Source: Pyronema omphalodes (Eukaryota > Ascomycota > Pezizomycetes > Pezizales > Pyronemataceae). Taken from it: DNA of 64,000 nucleotides. The position numbers and the translations under genes are program-made. Of the stretch, positions 33,585-48,087 are shown one piece after another (position 1 is the stretch's first letter; the number at the start of each line of letters is the position of its first letter). The stretch is taken from assembly GCA_024516155.1 (NCBI GenBank), contig JAJJXM010000051.1, forward strand, positions 310,001-374,000, written 5' to 3'. Below the pieces are notes generated by a model. It saw only the letters and a program-made list of their open reading frames with translations, searched no databases and was not told where the DNA came from.

Positions 33585-35120
33585 TTACGAGCTAGGCGCA
33601 GGGGCGGCGGGCTCGTTAGTGGTGGCTTCGTATCTCTTACCACGGAATGCCCAGACTCCCCAGTTGCCCTGGGAGAGATCAGTAGGGTCGGCGCTGTGAA
33701 CTTTGTCAGTAATTGATTTTCCAAAAATAGAATTGGGAAACCTTACTCGTTGATATCCCAGCGCAAACTCTTGAATCTGTTCTCACCAGGCTCAAGGAGA
33801 ATATCATACTCTCCCTTGCACTTCTCTGCAACCCAGTTGACATCACGGGTCATATCCTCCTCAGTGTATCCAGTACAAAGAATCGGCAACTTGGTCTCCA
33901 AAAGCCTGGGGAGAGTCTCTTCCCACTCAGCAGCAGATCCAGGGTGTCCAAGACCGGGGTGGAACAAAACAAAGCAGTCAAAGTAAGGGTCGTGAGGCTG
34001 GAAAGCCCCAGAGTCGTGAAGAGTGTGGTAGTACTCAACAAAGGTGGAGATCTTCATGTTATGGGCAACACGCTCAACCACAGCTCCGTAAGGGTTGGAA
34101 GGCTCTCGGTCAGGGAGAGGGTACTCTGCCTCACGTCCCTTCATTGACTCAGGCCCAATGAAAACCAAGTGGAAAGTAGAACGAGGGAACATGTAGGTAA
34201 GCTGGAACCAACAGTCCCGAGGAAGGGAGGACTCGGCTCTGGCTCCGAGGATGAAAAGTCGAACAGGAGGAGGAGTAATAACGATATCCTTCATGGACTG
34301 TCCGGCACCCACGGCGGGAGGGTGAAGGGTGTACCGAAGAGCTAAGAGGTCAGATATGAACTGCGCAGGCAAAAGAGTACATACCAGACACGCTTCGGAG
34401 ACCCTCCTGTGTAAGACGGTGGCGAAGATCATAGGGACTGAACTCGTGGAGGAAACTGGCAATGGTAGCGGGGTAGGTCATAAGCTTCGTTAGCTGTCTT
34501 AATTGACGGTCCTTGTTAACCGCAAGGAAGTCGCGGGTGTAGAGGTAAGTATCCCAGTTAGTAAAGTTGATGGGCTGCTCCTCCATATGCTGGCCAGGAT
34601 AATCAAATTCAGGGAAGAAACGACCAGAGCGCAAGTCATGGTCATCCTCGTTGGACTCCTTAAGACTCTCGCAGATGAGAAGATGGTTCTCGTAATCCTC
34701 CGCCCAGTGCTCCTCTGAACAGTAAGTCGGTACACCACAGTCAGGGCAAGTAAATTTAACATGCGAGTGGTCTCCGGTTTCTGTGTGAGATCCGTGAGGA
34801 CAGTATGCGATACTCTTAATCCGAGCAGCGCGCTCGCGAATGGCAGCTACGGGAGACTTGTCCATAGGGTGGAAGAGGTTGTCTTCACGGAGAAGTACCC
34901 GGTTGCTTCCCTCGAGGGCGCCAATTCGTTCCTGGCGGGGAACACCAGTCGCATTTTTAGATCCGACAATAGGTGGGACTGGTTCGGTATTGGAGTTGGA
35001 AAGAACGCTCTGCGAGCGAGAAAACAGAGTTCCGGCGGTGCGCGGGGTGACGGCGGGAAGGGAAGGACGAAGAGCAGTTAAGCATCGACGACAAGCTGCG
35101 GAAGCTCGAATTGCTGCCAT
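33585..35120 (-). CDS. MSS51: Mss51-like mitochondrial protein (COX1 translational activator / assembly), 479 aa
   Basis: In yeast Mss51 activates COX1 mRNA translation and couples it to cytochrome c oxidase assembly at the mitochondrial inner membrane. Exons: 34385-35120, 33747-34341, 33585-33693. The N-terminus (MAAIRASAACRRCLTALRPS) is rich in Arg/Ala/Ser without acids, as in a mitochondrial presequence. A MYND-like zinc module follows: YCPHGSHTETGDHSHVKFTC, then PDC, then TYCSEEHWAEDYENHLLIC. The family continues with NEDDHDLRSGRFFPEFDYPG and the C-terminal Mss51 domain (VRLFILGARAESSLP, FHLVFIGPES). The last exon ends GNWGVWAFRGKRYE plus an Ala/Pro-rich tail. Length and order match filamentous-fungal Mss51-type proteins. 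Confidence 0.9.
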
Positions 35121-38100
35121 ATTTCTTTGATTTTAGGTGGTCGGAATTGAGGTCGTTGTTGTAAAGTTGACGAGAAACAGCTGCTCGTCGGCGATGATGT
35201 ATTCCGTCATTATTTTGCGCCTATTGGCGGGATGATGATATCACGCTGCCACTATCCAGAGCGTTCCGGGTAACCTTAAGCGAGCACGCGCTTAAAAGTT
35301 AGCAATTTTTCTTCAAGGAAATTTTCCTTCCTCGCCACACAACCTCCGAAACACCGCGCAACCTCTCGTTTCCTCAACAGATGCCATGATTTTTCATCAA
35401 TTTCAGCAGTCCGTTGTTGAAAGCAAACATGGTATGCAAGTCACTTGAAGATGCGCTTGACGCTCAGCGTAACTGCACTTTGATTGGCATGCATATCTGT
35501 GTTGATTGGGATGTCTGCTCAGGTGCTGTAGTCTTTTGCCTCGCTCGATCGATTTCTCTCCTCTGTATATCGACCTTGAGCTGGATACCAGCAATGTCTA
35601 TATGACGCTGCTTGTGTATGAGACAAGAAGAACTCGACGCTTTTTGAGTACAACCACTTCTGGGGAAACCCAAATGGGGTGGTAGTAATTGTCGTTGATA
35701 CATTTCTATATTGAGAATACCTTTTCATCTTCACAGATGAGTTAAAGTTCGTAAATCACCGTTAACCGTGTTCCATGTATTTCACACGGTCTCGGATGAC
35801 GGCAGACGTCAGAGGGAGTTCCTTTGACAATACCTATGACGCTGTCCTGCGTTCCTGCAACCGCAACCTGTGACGTACTGTCCACACAACTGCTACATCG
35901 CACCACAACGCAGAAGCGGATTGGGACATGGTGCCCTATATTTTGTTACTCTTCAGAAGAAAGGTTATTCATGATTCGAAAAATAGCTAAAAGACGTTTT
36001 CTGATGCATCCTGTGGGTACAATCGGGCTGTAATAGCATATTGTGGTTTATTACCTCATGGTATGATCAACTTTTGCAGAAAGAATAACCAGAGAAATTA
36101 GGAGAGTCGATGCAAAAGCTGAGGCTACCTCTGGCCATTCATATACCTGCTGTTCGTTGCACCTGACTGAAGAATAGATCCTATATATTACAAGTAGTAG
36201 ATTGAATGAGTTGTGTGAAGCTTGGTAAATACTTGGGCAAATGAGGAAAATAGGAAATTTTGATCAATTGGTTATTATCTTCCTTGAATTCTTGATAGTT
36301 GAGAAGATGATAGATCACTTCTGATTCTGAACTCCGTACAAGTCCACAATATAGGTTCTATCAGAACTAAAACTGCTACTTGGATGCTAATCGAGGCTCG
36401 GTTTCTTTTTTTTTTGCTTCTTGTGGAATTCGAGGAGAACGGGGCTTTTCTTTCGTTCCATTTGATGGCTCTCGGAAGTCACATGATTGCCAGGAGAATA
36501 CTTTTACTCAAGCTTTTGAGCTCGAGACCACAAAGGCTTTCCACGACGGCAGCTAGGTGGCACTACTGTGTAATAAAGTTGTTCAAGTTCTTATTTGCAA
36601 CACACTGCAATCGATAGTGATTATTTTCGTGGTTATTTTCGTGAGTAATAAACCCCGCAAATTCGAAAATCAGACACACTGATTTTAGAGTACATTGTGC
36701 GCGATACGAAACAAGGCGTATCGACACCTTATTATCGACCGCTCTGTGAGTTCTTGGAGTAGTTAGCCAGGTACAAGGTCAGGACTTTGGCGAAACAGGT
36801 CATTAAGCCACACGTTATGATAAAGTGATGCTTAGTATAGTTTGGAGACCGGTACGAGACGTTGTTGATGAATGGAAATACTTGTGAATTTTGGAGCAGA
36901 GGCGGGGTGGGCTGTAGGATCTCTCCAGGAAGTACTGAGATATTAGTGTGGTAAATGCTTTTTGTCTCGAACGTAACATCAACAGCACACACAGGCGTTA
37001 TATGGAGCCATGCAAATGCACTGGAAAATGTTGCCGAAGTATTGCAGTATGTTGCGTGGTGATACAGTTACTTATTAATGCAAAGTATTGAGTGAGACCC
37101 CTGAATAGTCAAATGGAGTGTAGAAGGCGTTGCAGCAGTGCTCAACTTGTAGTCACTATGTATCACTCGTAGTGTAGTTTTCGAACAACCCTTTTGTGGT
37201 TCACTGAACTCTCTTACAACCCGAATACCACCTATCCACCAGCATCAGCTTTCATCACGTCTAATCACTTGAATCCCCAACACCAGGCACGCAAAAGGCT
37301 TCGATCTCGTTCTTTCCCCTCAGGCAAAGAAACAACATCAGGCATTTCAAGCTCGAGACCCAGGACAGCCTTGGAAAAACATGCTGGTTACCCAAACACG
37401 ACAAACCGGACGACCTGATTTATCTCCCAGATGGCACTCGCTCAGTTGGCACTCCCCCAGTCGACACTGTGCTCAAGAACATAGGAGGAAGGAAGGGTAT
37501 TTATGGGTTGGGTGGAGTCGGGTAGCTAGAGCTCAAGATTTCGCGGATTAGTTGCCAAGTGTGGCATTGTACTGCTAAGAGGAAAATGGTAGACGAGCGG
37601 CGAAATTGGAGGGGTTGAGATTCATGAGATGTGACCGAAGGGTTGGCTTGAGGGGTGGATCACGGAATACGGAGAGCTCCCTCATGCTACTTATGCATTC
37701 CATTTAGTGTTAGGGAACATTATTCCGGAAACCTTGCAGTTACCATGACAAGAAATGACCGCGAAGTAAATATACCCGCAGCAATCACAGCTTCTAATAT
37801 TCCTTTACATGCATACTTACAGCCTACATACAAGAGAGCATGACTACTGTTCAATATCAATTCTGTTCAGCGATAACTTGAGAGTAAAATCCAAGTTTAC
37901 TGGCGGGCCAGACGTCTCAGGAAAAAGTATAATAGATTCGTAGAAACAAAATTGATACCTTGCCTATAACCGCGACTCCTTCTCCAAGAATTTTCTGGAT
38001 ACGATTATCCATTGTATGTATGTATTAATAATATTTGTTCTTTTTCTTCCAACCGTTTGGCTGCAGTGAGTATATACAGTCACAACATGCCTCATGTCAG

Positions 38101-39198
38101 GTGTTTTCTTCATTGCGCCGAATAACCTCCACTCAACTAATGATTTCCTCAATGACAGGTAGCCTGGGAGAAGCCTGGCTGAGTTGAGTGATTCCTGAAT
38201 TAACTCAAAGAAGAAAATAAGGACCGATTTGTCTCTTTGAAGAGGAAGCGGTAATACAAACCTATAAACTCCGACGCACCCCAGAAAATGTGAGTGATGT
38301 CTTATGAAACAATATTCCTCTATATACATAGATTTAGCTTACTTTTGGCACGCTCTTCGCGATGTTGTTATTAGTCCTCTATCTGTGTTCACTTACACCA
38401 AAAGGTGTAAATTGGTACTAGCGGGCCTGGGGAGGTTTCTTTCCGTGTAGGATTTTTACATGATTATGAGAAAGTATTTCTAGAATTGGTGTATATCAGT
38501 TCTAAAAAAGAATCTGCATTCATCTCATTGCTCTTTTATGCCTGGTAAAGCAATTACTTACCATAGCTGTAATGCTGCAATCACAACCTTTTGATTGCAA
38601 AGCAAATTCTTGACACTTAATACAATAATAGCAGTCGTGGAAATGGAAGAAATTCATGCCGGATGAATTAGATGCAACGTATATGTAGCTTGAATTTCTT
38701 AAACACGGCATTTAACGTGGAGATGACTTCGGATGGAAGGGCATGCAATCTATATTTTTGTTGCGAATAACCTGAATGTAGCATATATACCACTCGAATA
38801 GCTTAAATGAAGCATTACTATCAAAACTTTGGCAGACATAAGCCACCCAACTAGCTTAGAAATTCCCAATACATTCTCAACGCTCTCTCCTTCCCTCTGC
38901 TAACCGGTTAATGAAATAATACAGTTCAGATATAGTGTCTAGTGTTATAATTTTGATACAATATAGATATGGTGTGTATGTAGTCCCTATACACTGCTTG
39001 TGCTACAGGGGTATATGCACACCGGACGTCTGTATGTTCAGGACGTGCTCACTGCTCGTGCAAAAGTCACCTGACCAGGTGCTTGACGCGATTTCTTTAG
39101 TGTCTTTCCCAAGTGAGCCGCAACCCACGTCTAGCAAAGAGAGTTCCAGCTCACCTCCGAACCACCATCTCGATCATCCACCTCCAATCCTCACAATC
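35121..39198. other. 4-kb intergenic gap without supported genes
   Basis: This is a divergent space between MSS51 (-) and RVB1 (+). It is non-repetitive, AT-rich DNA. The longest frames (37194-37418 plus, 36732-36992 minus, 37964-38329 minus) have no recognisable motif and no clear splice structure. It may hold long UTRs, a non-coding transcript or a decayed gene; I cannot support any of these. Confidence 0.6.
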
Positions 39199-40695
<1,497 letters not shown>

Positions 40696-41859
40696 ACGGT
40701 TATTCTGGGAAAATTTCGTTTGTGCTTTTTTTTTATAATTTTGGAGGAGTTGTGTTTTTGTCTTTTTTTTACCCATGCTTGTTGGCTAGCCAGGCCTAAA
40801 ATCTAATGAGACGATGATGAGGATTTCAAGTTCTGTGGTGTTTTATGTTTTCTCTGTGGTTCTTCTACAGATACCACGTGCATCGGCTTTAATCAATCGA
40901 ATACCAATTATTATGCCATCATTTCCGATTGAATTTCTTTGTTTCAGTTAATTTGAGTTTCATCCATATCGAATATTCAGACTGAGGTAAAGATTTGGGA
41001 TTGTATTACGACAAGGTTATGATATATTTTCAGTTTCATCATTTGTGGAAACTGTAGGCATAAGGCATGGACGTATAGACGTCATCAGAGCCTCAGTTGC
41101 ATCGAGCGCTTAATTTAGCACACCATTCCTCAGGGTTCCAATAGCTACGACACATCTCGATCTGCACGCATGGAACAATTTCCTTCTCAACGGTCACGTC
41201 TATTCCAGCACTCTCTACAGCTCAAAACGTGAAGAATTTCACTCTCGCCAGCTCTTTTCCCTCAAGCTCTGGCTAGCTGTAACTGACACGTCAGGGTAAG
41301 ACTCATTCCATCCTCATCAAGTTTAGTGGCTCTGAGCGTCTCGTGGGGCAGTTATACATAGACTAGAACGGAAGCAGTCCTCCTGTCTCACCCACCGACC
41401 GGAAGACGCCATGAGACGGGACATCTCAAGGGGAAGACATTTCGCTGATCTCTCGCATTCATCACCATAGTTTCTTCACAAAATAAATCTTGTTTTACCT
41501 ATTCCAGAGCTCGGCGAAATATCTCAGCTCCAAAAAGAGCTCCCCTGCGCGTGATTTAGGCAACCGAGAGATAGTATACATTAACGATACGCTTCGCGCC
41601 GAGCTTCGAGTTCACCTGGATATCTCTCATTTCGTTAACTTCGCCAACAACAGCTAGAACAAGCTGTCGCCGAACGCCCCGAGACAAATACACCCGTCTC
41701 GCGAACTACCTAAAAGGACCCCGCGTTACGTCGCCTATCGAACACTAGCTATCGCTACTACCGAACCTCGAACATTGCAGCCTGGAGCTCTTGCGCCAAC
41801 CACCGAAACTTGAAAGACCTGCTCGCAGCAGCTGACGGCTTCGTCATCCGTCGAACAAA
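40696..41859. other. Intergenic region RVB1-NHX1
   Basis: The RVB1 3' flank, then about 800 bp of GC-richer NHX1 promoter/5' UTR. No gene seen. Confidence 0.7.
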
Positions 41860-44074
41860 ATGGCAGAAATCGCACAGGAGATCCTATGGACATTAATCAG
41901 TTGGTATTCCGACCTTATTCGTGCTGCCACGAGCTTACCTATTACCCCTCCTACAGAACGCGATGCCGAAGAACCAGACTCAGATGGTACGCCGTTGCGA
42001 TAGATCCCCGCCTCGAGGATTACCGATACAGCGGTATACTAATAGAAGATCTACGGACCTACAGAACCGAAGGATGTCGAACAATCGGAGATCTTGTCGT
42101 CTTGGGCGCTATTCATACAAGTCTCGTTGCTTATCTTGGCACTTTTTTGCAGTTACTATCTACAGTTGAAGAAAATCCAGGCGGTACATGAAACGGTGGT
42201 TTCTATCTTTGCCGGTATGTCGGAATATTTCTATAGGATGACCTGTGTGCTTATGGAAGTGCATAGGAATGTTTGTTGGATTCATTATTCGAGTTTCTCC
42301 GGGAGATTATCTACAAAACGTCGTCAAATTCAACTACCAAATTTTCTTCAACGTTCTACTCCCACCGATTATTTTGAACTCAGGATATGAACTACACCAA
42401 GTGGGTCCAAGGTATTTTCTAACTGCAAAGTTGAGAGGTGCTAAACAAATTCCTTTCAGGCAAACTTCTTCCGGAATATAGGTTCGATATTAACCTTTGC
42501 CTTCGCCGGAACTTTCATATCTGCGTGGACATTAGGAATCATTATATTCCTGTGGGCCCAGCTACCTTTCGAATCCATCAGTATCCCCTTCGTTGAAGCG
42601 ATTAGTGTCGGCGCCACCTTATCCGCTACGGATCCGGTCACAATCCTTGCTATTTTCAACGCCTACAAAGTCGATCCAAAGCTATATACCATTATCTTTG
42701 GAGAGAGTATTCTAAATGATGCAGTAGCAATTGTCATGTTCGAAACAGCAAGACAATTTCATGGACCTCAAGAAGCTACTATTTACAGTTTGTTCAAAGG
42801 AATCGGTGTCTTCTTCGCCGTATTCACTATTTCCTTGATCATCGGTGTCTCAGTTGGTATTGGAACTGCACTCCTACTGAAGCATACTTATGCCCGCCGA
42901 TTCCCCGGAATTGAAAGCTGCTTCATCCTACTGGTTTCTTACGCTTCCTATCTCTTTTCAAACGGTTGCCACATGTCTGGTAGTACCCCCCAAGAAGCGG
43001 CAAAATCCCCCGGCTTCTCTTCCTCCTCTCATTAATTCTGCCAGCTAACACAAACCTCTAGGAATTGTATCCCTCCTCTTTTGCGGTATTACCTTGAAGC
43101 ACTATGCCTACTACAATATGTCACGGCGAACCCAACTCACCACCAAATACCTTTTTAAAGTCCTCGCACAACTCTCCGAGAATTTCATTTTTATCTACCT
43201 GGGTCTATCATTATTCACCGAAGCCCAACTAGTCTTCCGCCCCGTATTAATTCTCGTCACCGTTGTTGGGATTTGCGTTGCACGTTACGCCGCGGTATTC
43301 CCATTATCCAAGCTCATTAACTTCGTCATTCGTAAGCGTGCGCAAGCCCGCGGTCGTACCGTCGCTGAAGAACTCCCCCAAAATTACCAAGGCATGTTAT
43401 TCTGGGCCGGACTTCGTGGGGCTGTAGGTGTAGCCCTTGCAGCCGGTTTCACTGGCGATAACGGCAACTCCCTTCGCGCTACAGTATTAGTCGTCGTCGT
43501 GTTGACTGTCATTGTATTCGGAGGTACCACGGCAAGAATGCTAGAAATTTTGGGCATTAAGACTGGGGTTATGGAGGAACCGGATTCTGATGATGAATTT
43601 GATATTGAAAGTACCGGAAGGTTCTATAAACAGGGAGTTAATGGATTCGATGGCTTTGGTAATAATACTGCTGTTGCTCTGGATGATGTTCCTGCGTTAT
43701 CTGGGGGTTATTCAAGCGGGCAACAGAGACCCCCGATTCCTGACAGAAGCCCGAGTGTCCTATCAGGAAGAAGAGGGAGGGAGAAGGATATTCTTACTCC
43801 CACTGAGGTGGATAGTGATGTGGAGTCTGATTCAAGCGATCTTCCTCCGCAAGCACCAAGGAGGACACAGAGAGAACAGTTGGTTTCCACGGCTGGAGAA
43901 AGTAGTAGCCAAGGAGCTGCTCACCAAGGTACGCTAGGGCAACTGGCAGGGATCTTTAATACTACGAGTGAAGACCAGGCGGAGTGGTTTAGGAGGTTTG
44001 ATGAAGGGTTTATTAAGCCGAAGTTGTTGCTGGATCAGAATCAGGGGAAGGGAGGAAGAGGGATGGGAGAGTAG
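41860..44074 (+). CDS. NHX1: Endosomal/vacuolar Na+(K+)/H+ exchanger (Nhx1 type), 647 aa
   Basis: A CPA1-family antiporter that exchanges cytosolic Na+/K+ for luminal protons in late endosome or vacuole. Exons: 41860-41986, 42065-42214, 42267-42400, 42460-42979, 43062-44074. The short hydrophilic N-terminus is followed by about 10-12 membrane helices. Family motifs: KFNYQIFFNVLLPPIILNSG (amiloride-binding-type motif), GATLSATDPVTILAIF, GESILNDAVAIVMFE with the conserved Asn-Asp pair, ENFIFIYLGLSLF and FWAGLRGAVGVALA. The cytosolic tail of about 200 residues is Ser/Pro/acid-rich (EEPDSDDEFDIES) with a conserved EWFRRFDEGFIKP near the end. Intron 1 has a TACTAAT branch site. Confidence 0.93.
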
Positions 44075-44488
44075 AACTCCAACGAGTGAAAGGAGGAAGA
44101 TAAGCTGGAGTTGTGCTGTAAACAGGTTTGTAGGGATGTTTTAGACTGAAGAAGGAATGAGGTTACAATATTTTATTGGTCATGGTGGAAGACCTGAGGG
44201 CAAATGTAACTGTCCTAACTTGGGATTCTTTGTTATTAGTACTGCGGTTCTTATGTCATGATGTATTATTTCGGGTGGTCTACTTTGGATAACCACACCG
44301 GAAATTTTAGGCAATGGTGTATAATTAATAGTGGGAGTAATAAAGCATCATACCTAAAAAAACATGTTTACCAACTCTTCCAGTATTTGAATTCCGGAAA
44401 TTCCTGGATGTATCAAGTTCAACGCCGCATCATTTTCGTAATATTTGAAACGATATCATTAAGCATTACTAAATCCCCAGACCTATAT
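44075..44488. other. Convergent 3' space NHX1 / hypothetical gene
   Basis: AT-rich 3' UTR territory. No gene or repeat seen. Confidence 0.7.
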
Positions 44489-45100
44489 TTAATTCGAAAT
44501 CCCCATCTTCTGCTCCAATTTCGCCCAAGGATTCTCCACAAAACTAGCTTTATAAAACGCCCCACCCTCATTACTATTTCTCTGCCCTCCACCTCTGCCC
44601 TGTTGATGACCTCTCTGTTGCTGCTGCATCTGCGGCATCTGGGGCTTCGGCGGTAGACTCGCCGGTAAATTCCTCGGTAACGAGCTCTGTGTAGCCACCG
44701 CATCTTCACAAACCCCATCATCCCCATCCTTCGTAGTCCCAACATCCTCTCCAGCCACCCCAATCTCACTCCCCACCGTATTCCTTTCTCTCCTCTCCCC
44801 AAGCGGCATATTATTACTCCCACTCGCGTCTCTCCCTTCCCGTACTTTCCCCCGTCCTCTACCACTATTCTTGTAATGTTCCGCCTCACCCTGCCATCGT
44901 TTCGAGGACCCGAAACTAGTCGGTAGACCCATTGCCGCTGCTATATCTGTATCGGAAAGGGATTCGGAGAGAGGTTCGGGAGATGGGGAGGGTGGGATGG
45001 AACGTTTTTTATCGTTTTCCTAGAGCGGGGGAGGGGGGTTAGTTATGGGGTAATCGTGGATAAGGGGGAAATATGGGATGGGAATGCGTACGTTGGACAT
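44489..45100 (-). CDS. Small conserved-looking hypothetical protein with RG motifs (179 aa)
   Basis: I do not recognise the family. Exon 1 is only 9 nt (45092-45100, Met-Ser-Asn, donor GTACGC). Exon 2 is 44489-45019, after a 72-nt intron with CTAAC branch and CTAG acceptor. The N-terminus ENDKKRSIPPSPSPEPLSES is charged and Ser/Pro-rich. SDTDIAAAMGLPTSFGSSKR follows and looks like the conserved core. The middle is RG/acid/Gln-rich low complexity (SGRGRGK, MQQQQRGHQQGRGGGQR). The C-terminus FYKASFVENPWAKLEQKMG again looks conserved, with aromatic residues. RG motifs suggest RNA or nucleolar association, but that is only an inference. It converges on NHX1. Confidence 0.65.
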
Positions 45101-46544
45101 TGTAATTTGTGGTGGTGGTGACGCGGACGCGTGTGACGCGATTAAGCTGCGTGGTGGGATGGGTGGGGTTTGTGTTAGCGTGATGCGTAAAATGCCGAGT
45201 GATGGGTTGGGGATGAGGGGTGGGGATGAGGGGGTTTGATGATGTGGTTATGGGATGTGTTATGCGGTGGGTTTGTAATTGGTGTGTTTTTTTTTTGGTT
45301 TTGGGAGGTGCTTTCAGAAATCTCTGGTGGTCTTCAAACAAAGACTGTAGAGAACAATTTTTTACCCATCCCCTTTTCCATGACGTATTTGCAGCACAGT
45401 AAAATATGTATCTCTCTATTTTCCTCCTCATACATCTATGAACAATAATCACCTGATTACTAAAACTTGGACGAAGCAACAACCAGACCTATCTCTCTCC
45501 AAATAGCATACCAACTCCTCAGCCTCTTCAAATCGATGAAACTTACCGAAACCCCAAAGTGACCTCAACAAACCAAGTAAGATAACTCCACAGGCAAGAC
45601 TTTCCATACAACTACAAAGAAGCACCATTTTTTTATCTATTAATAAATACCCAATCGCTGAAGCCTCGTCATCAGAAATAAACCTCGCAGACTTTATCTT
45701 TGATTTTCGAGCTATCCATTGAACAATTACATCTTGCGCTCTGACTCTCTGGTGACATCTAATAAAACCATGATGGGGTTCTTCCGAACTCTGCGTATGC
45801 TATATCGAACACGAAGTGGGAATAATAGCCATCAAACTACTCCTATGAGTACAGGTATAGAACTATAGCATCCACAGTTCTGTGGGATTTTGGCTTTTTT
45901 AGTTCCATTGCATTTTGGATTTTGGAATATCGTTTTTTTGTGTCGGCTCTCTCGAGCACTCGAAATTTACGAAGGCGCATGGTTAAGCAAATAGGTACCA
46001 ACGGCGGTCCGGGATTATATGTAGATTTAGACCCTTTTAAAACGGAAAAAGCTTTGAAATGTTTTAAGATTTGCTTGTGGTTTGTTAAATTCATTTATTC
46101 CATTGGGAAAGATTTAGAGTCCGCGTGTGAGTGACAGAGAGATTGTAGGGGAATAAAGGCTGCATCTTCTAAGGACTGAACTGGTTATATTGATCAAGAA
46201 GTCGATAGAAAGATCAGTAAAGTTGATTTCTTTTTGTATGTCACTTGGGAAAACTGATTGGATTTATGGGTAGGTGTGGAATGACGGAAGAGGTGGATTC
46301 AAGCGGGTTAATATTGGTAAGTGAATTTAGATTCTACCTCATGAAAAGCAGTGTGCAATAACGCTGGGATTCTGAAACATTTATTAACCAAATCCCTCAA
46401 TCCATCCTTCGCCCGAAATTAATTTGAATGACGGTCTCCCCCCTTCCCACGCCCCTCCTCCTACTCATAAACCAACTGCAACCGCATTGCCTAAATCACA
46501 GTTTGTCACACGTCCTGTCATCTCAAACGTATTCCTCTGAAATT
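45101..46544. other. Intergenic region, no supported gene
   Basis: A GT-rich block (45.1-45.3 kb) upstream of the small hypothetical gene, then unremarkable AT-rich sequence to the LINE insertion. Frames here are short and unrecognised. Confidence 0.65.
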
Positions 46545-46560
46545 AGTAGACGATTTACTT
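46545..46560. repeat. Target-site duplication (left copy) of the LINE insertion
   Basis: AGTAGACGATTTACTT, repeated exactly at 47313-47328. It directly abuts the first base of the LINE fragment. Confidence 0.93.
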
Positions 46561-47312
46561 ACGCTCCAGCAAGTCCTACAGACCACGCCGCAAGTTTGGT
46601 CTGCGAGCGGAACTCCGGGACCCACCCAAGCGAAAGGCTGCGGTCTTCCTCCAGCTCGCGTCTGGCCACGCACTGGTAGGAACCCACCTTAAACGAATTA
46701 AGAAGAAAGAATCCGACGCCTGTTGGTGGTGTGAGTCCAACCAACGTCAAACCAGGGGACACCTCTTCGGAGAGTGCCGAAGATGGCAATCGGAGTTTGA
46801 GACGCTCCGGAAAGAGGTGGAAAGAATTACAGGGAGACCGAGGAGGACGCGGGGACGGTTGAAAGTGGTGGATATTTTTCGGGACGATCGACTCACGAAA
46901 GCGATCTTGGAATACCTGGCTGCAACCCAGATTGGCAGGCGGTACGAATAGCAGCGCAAGAGATGGAAAAGTACGCGAGTGTTTTTGTTTCTTTTGTGTT
47001 ATCTGTACCTTTTTCCTTTGTTTTTTCGCATAAGGGAGGACACGCATGGGCAAATTTGTTTTTCTTTTTTTTGGAAGACGTTTGTTTCTTTTCTTTCTCT
47101 GTTTTTCTCCTTACGAGATTGGCTTTAGGGGGTGTGGAGAGTTAAAATTTTTGTTTTCTTTCGCGTGGGGACGTTTTTTGGGGATAAGGAGATTAGGGGG
47201 CCTCATTAGGAGGCTTCGGCCTCGAGGACAGGATTTGGACAGTGCCATAGTTTCCCGCATAGGCCTTAGAGGCCTCGAACGGTGTATGATTAAAATGTAA
47301 ATGTAAATGTAA
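46561..47312 (+). mobile_element. 5'-truncated non-LTR retrotransposon (Tad1-like LINE) fragment, 752 bp
   Basis: An insertion bounded by a perfect 16-bp target-site duplication. It ends in a short ATGTAA-repeat tail (about 47291-47312) instead of poly-A. It contains the 3' end of ORF2 (46562-46951, plus) and about 360 bp of 3' UTR. There is no 5' part. Clean direct repeats, 5' truncation and a tandem 3' tail are the signs of target-primed reverse transcription. Confidence 0.9.
46562..46951 (+). pseudogene. C-terminal fragment of LINE ORF2 (RT protein) with CCHC zinc knuckle
   Basis: The frame is open from the element's first base to TAG at 46949-46951 (129 residues); it has no start codon of its own. 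It carries KAAVFLQLASGHALVGTHLK and then the knuckle C-X2-C-X9-H-X4-C (CWWCESNQRQTRGHLFGEC). A Tad1-type tail follows (WQSEFETLRKEVERITGRPR, ILEYLAATQIGRRYE). Such a C-terminal zinc knuckle after the RT/RNase H region is typical of fungal Tad1-clade ORF2. No stop or frameshift has accumulated, consistent with a young insertion. The antisense 164-aa frame is a shadow. Confidence 0.87.
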
Positions 47313-47328
47313 AGTAGACGATTTACTT
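47313..47328. repeat. Target-site duplication (right copy) of the LINE insertion
   Basis: Exact copy of 46545-46560. A partial match (AGACGATTTACT) also occurs about 160 bp further on near 47488, outside the element. Confidence 0.92.
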
Positions 47329-48087
47329 CAACACCTAGTACATCCGGTAGGCCTACGTCAAGGATATCAAGCTATCCAAGAACCATATAACATCCTCCAT
47401 CTGCCCGCGACTACCAAGTTCCTGCAGAAATCACCAGAAATATCCACTTTAACCTTATCCCAGATCGTAGGGTTGATAAAAAGTTTCAGACGATTTACTG
47501 GTTGCGTCAGTCTTTAGAATACTTCTAAACATTACTGTTGCTTTTGCTACCTGATAAGTTTCTTCGCTTTGCTTTGTTTTAAATCAATTTTTTCTACCAT
47601 AACAACGAACGCATTCACGATGTTCAGAATATGACACTGCTGCTTGAAAACGTCATCCCATGAGGGGCTAACAGGATCAGGCTAACCTCCATGAGCATAA
47701 ACCCCAGTAACCAAACGTCCCACCAAATCACCACAAGATCCAAATCCTTCATCTTAGAAAATTACACCACTACCCTATCTTATTAGGGCCAACCCTATTT
47801 CTCTCTCTAAAACTCAACCCAATCGAGTGTCACCCCATACTTCACCATTCACCCTCGCGTTCCAGGGCTAAACCTCACTTCGTAAACATTCCCACCCATA
47901 TCCCGCACATATTCTCTCCCATATCCCCGTCTGACTCATCATTCACAACTTACACAAGGAAGTCCACCAAACAATTATATCAAAATCTCTCTTAAGTGGT
48001 TAAAAATAACCATTTTCTCGAAAATGAAGGTGGGCTAATTATTTTCAAATACACCATACCTCAGTTAAATCTCTTATTTTTCGGATA
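47329..48087. other. Intergenic sequence between repeats
   Basis: C/A-rich plus strand with no gene. The AGACGATTTACT motif recurs near 47488. Confidence 0.65.

Noticed and set aside
36732..38329. Small ORFs of 60-121 aa in the 35-39 kb gap
   Set aside because: No motif, no consistent splice sites, no codon regularity distinguishable from chance.
46559..47053. 164-aa minus-strand ORF
   Set aside because: Antisense of the LINE ORF2 fragment, whose plus strand carries the CCHC knuckle and family motifs.
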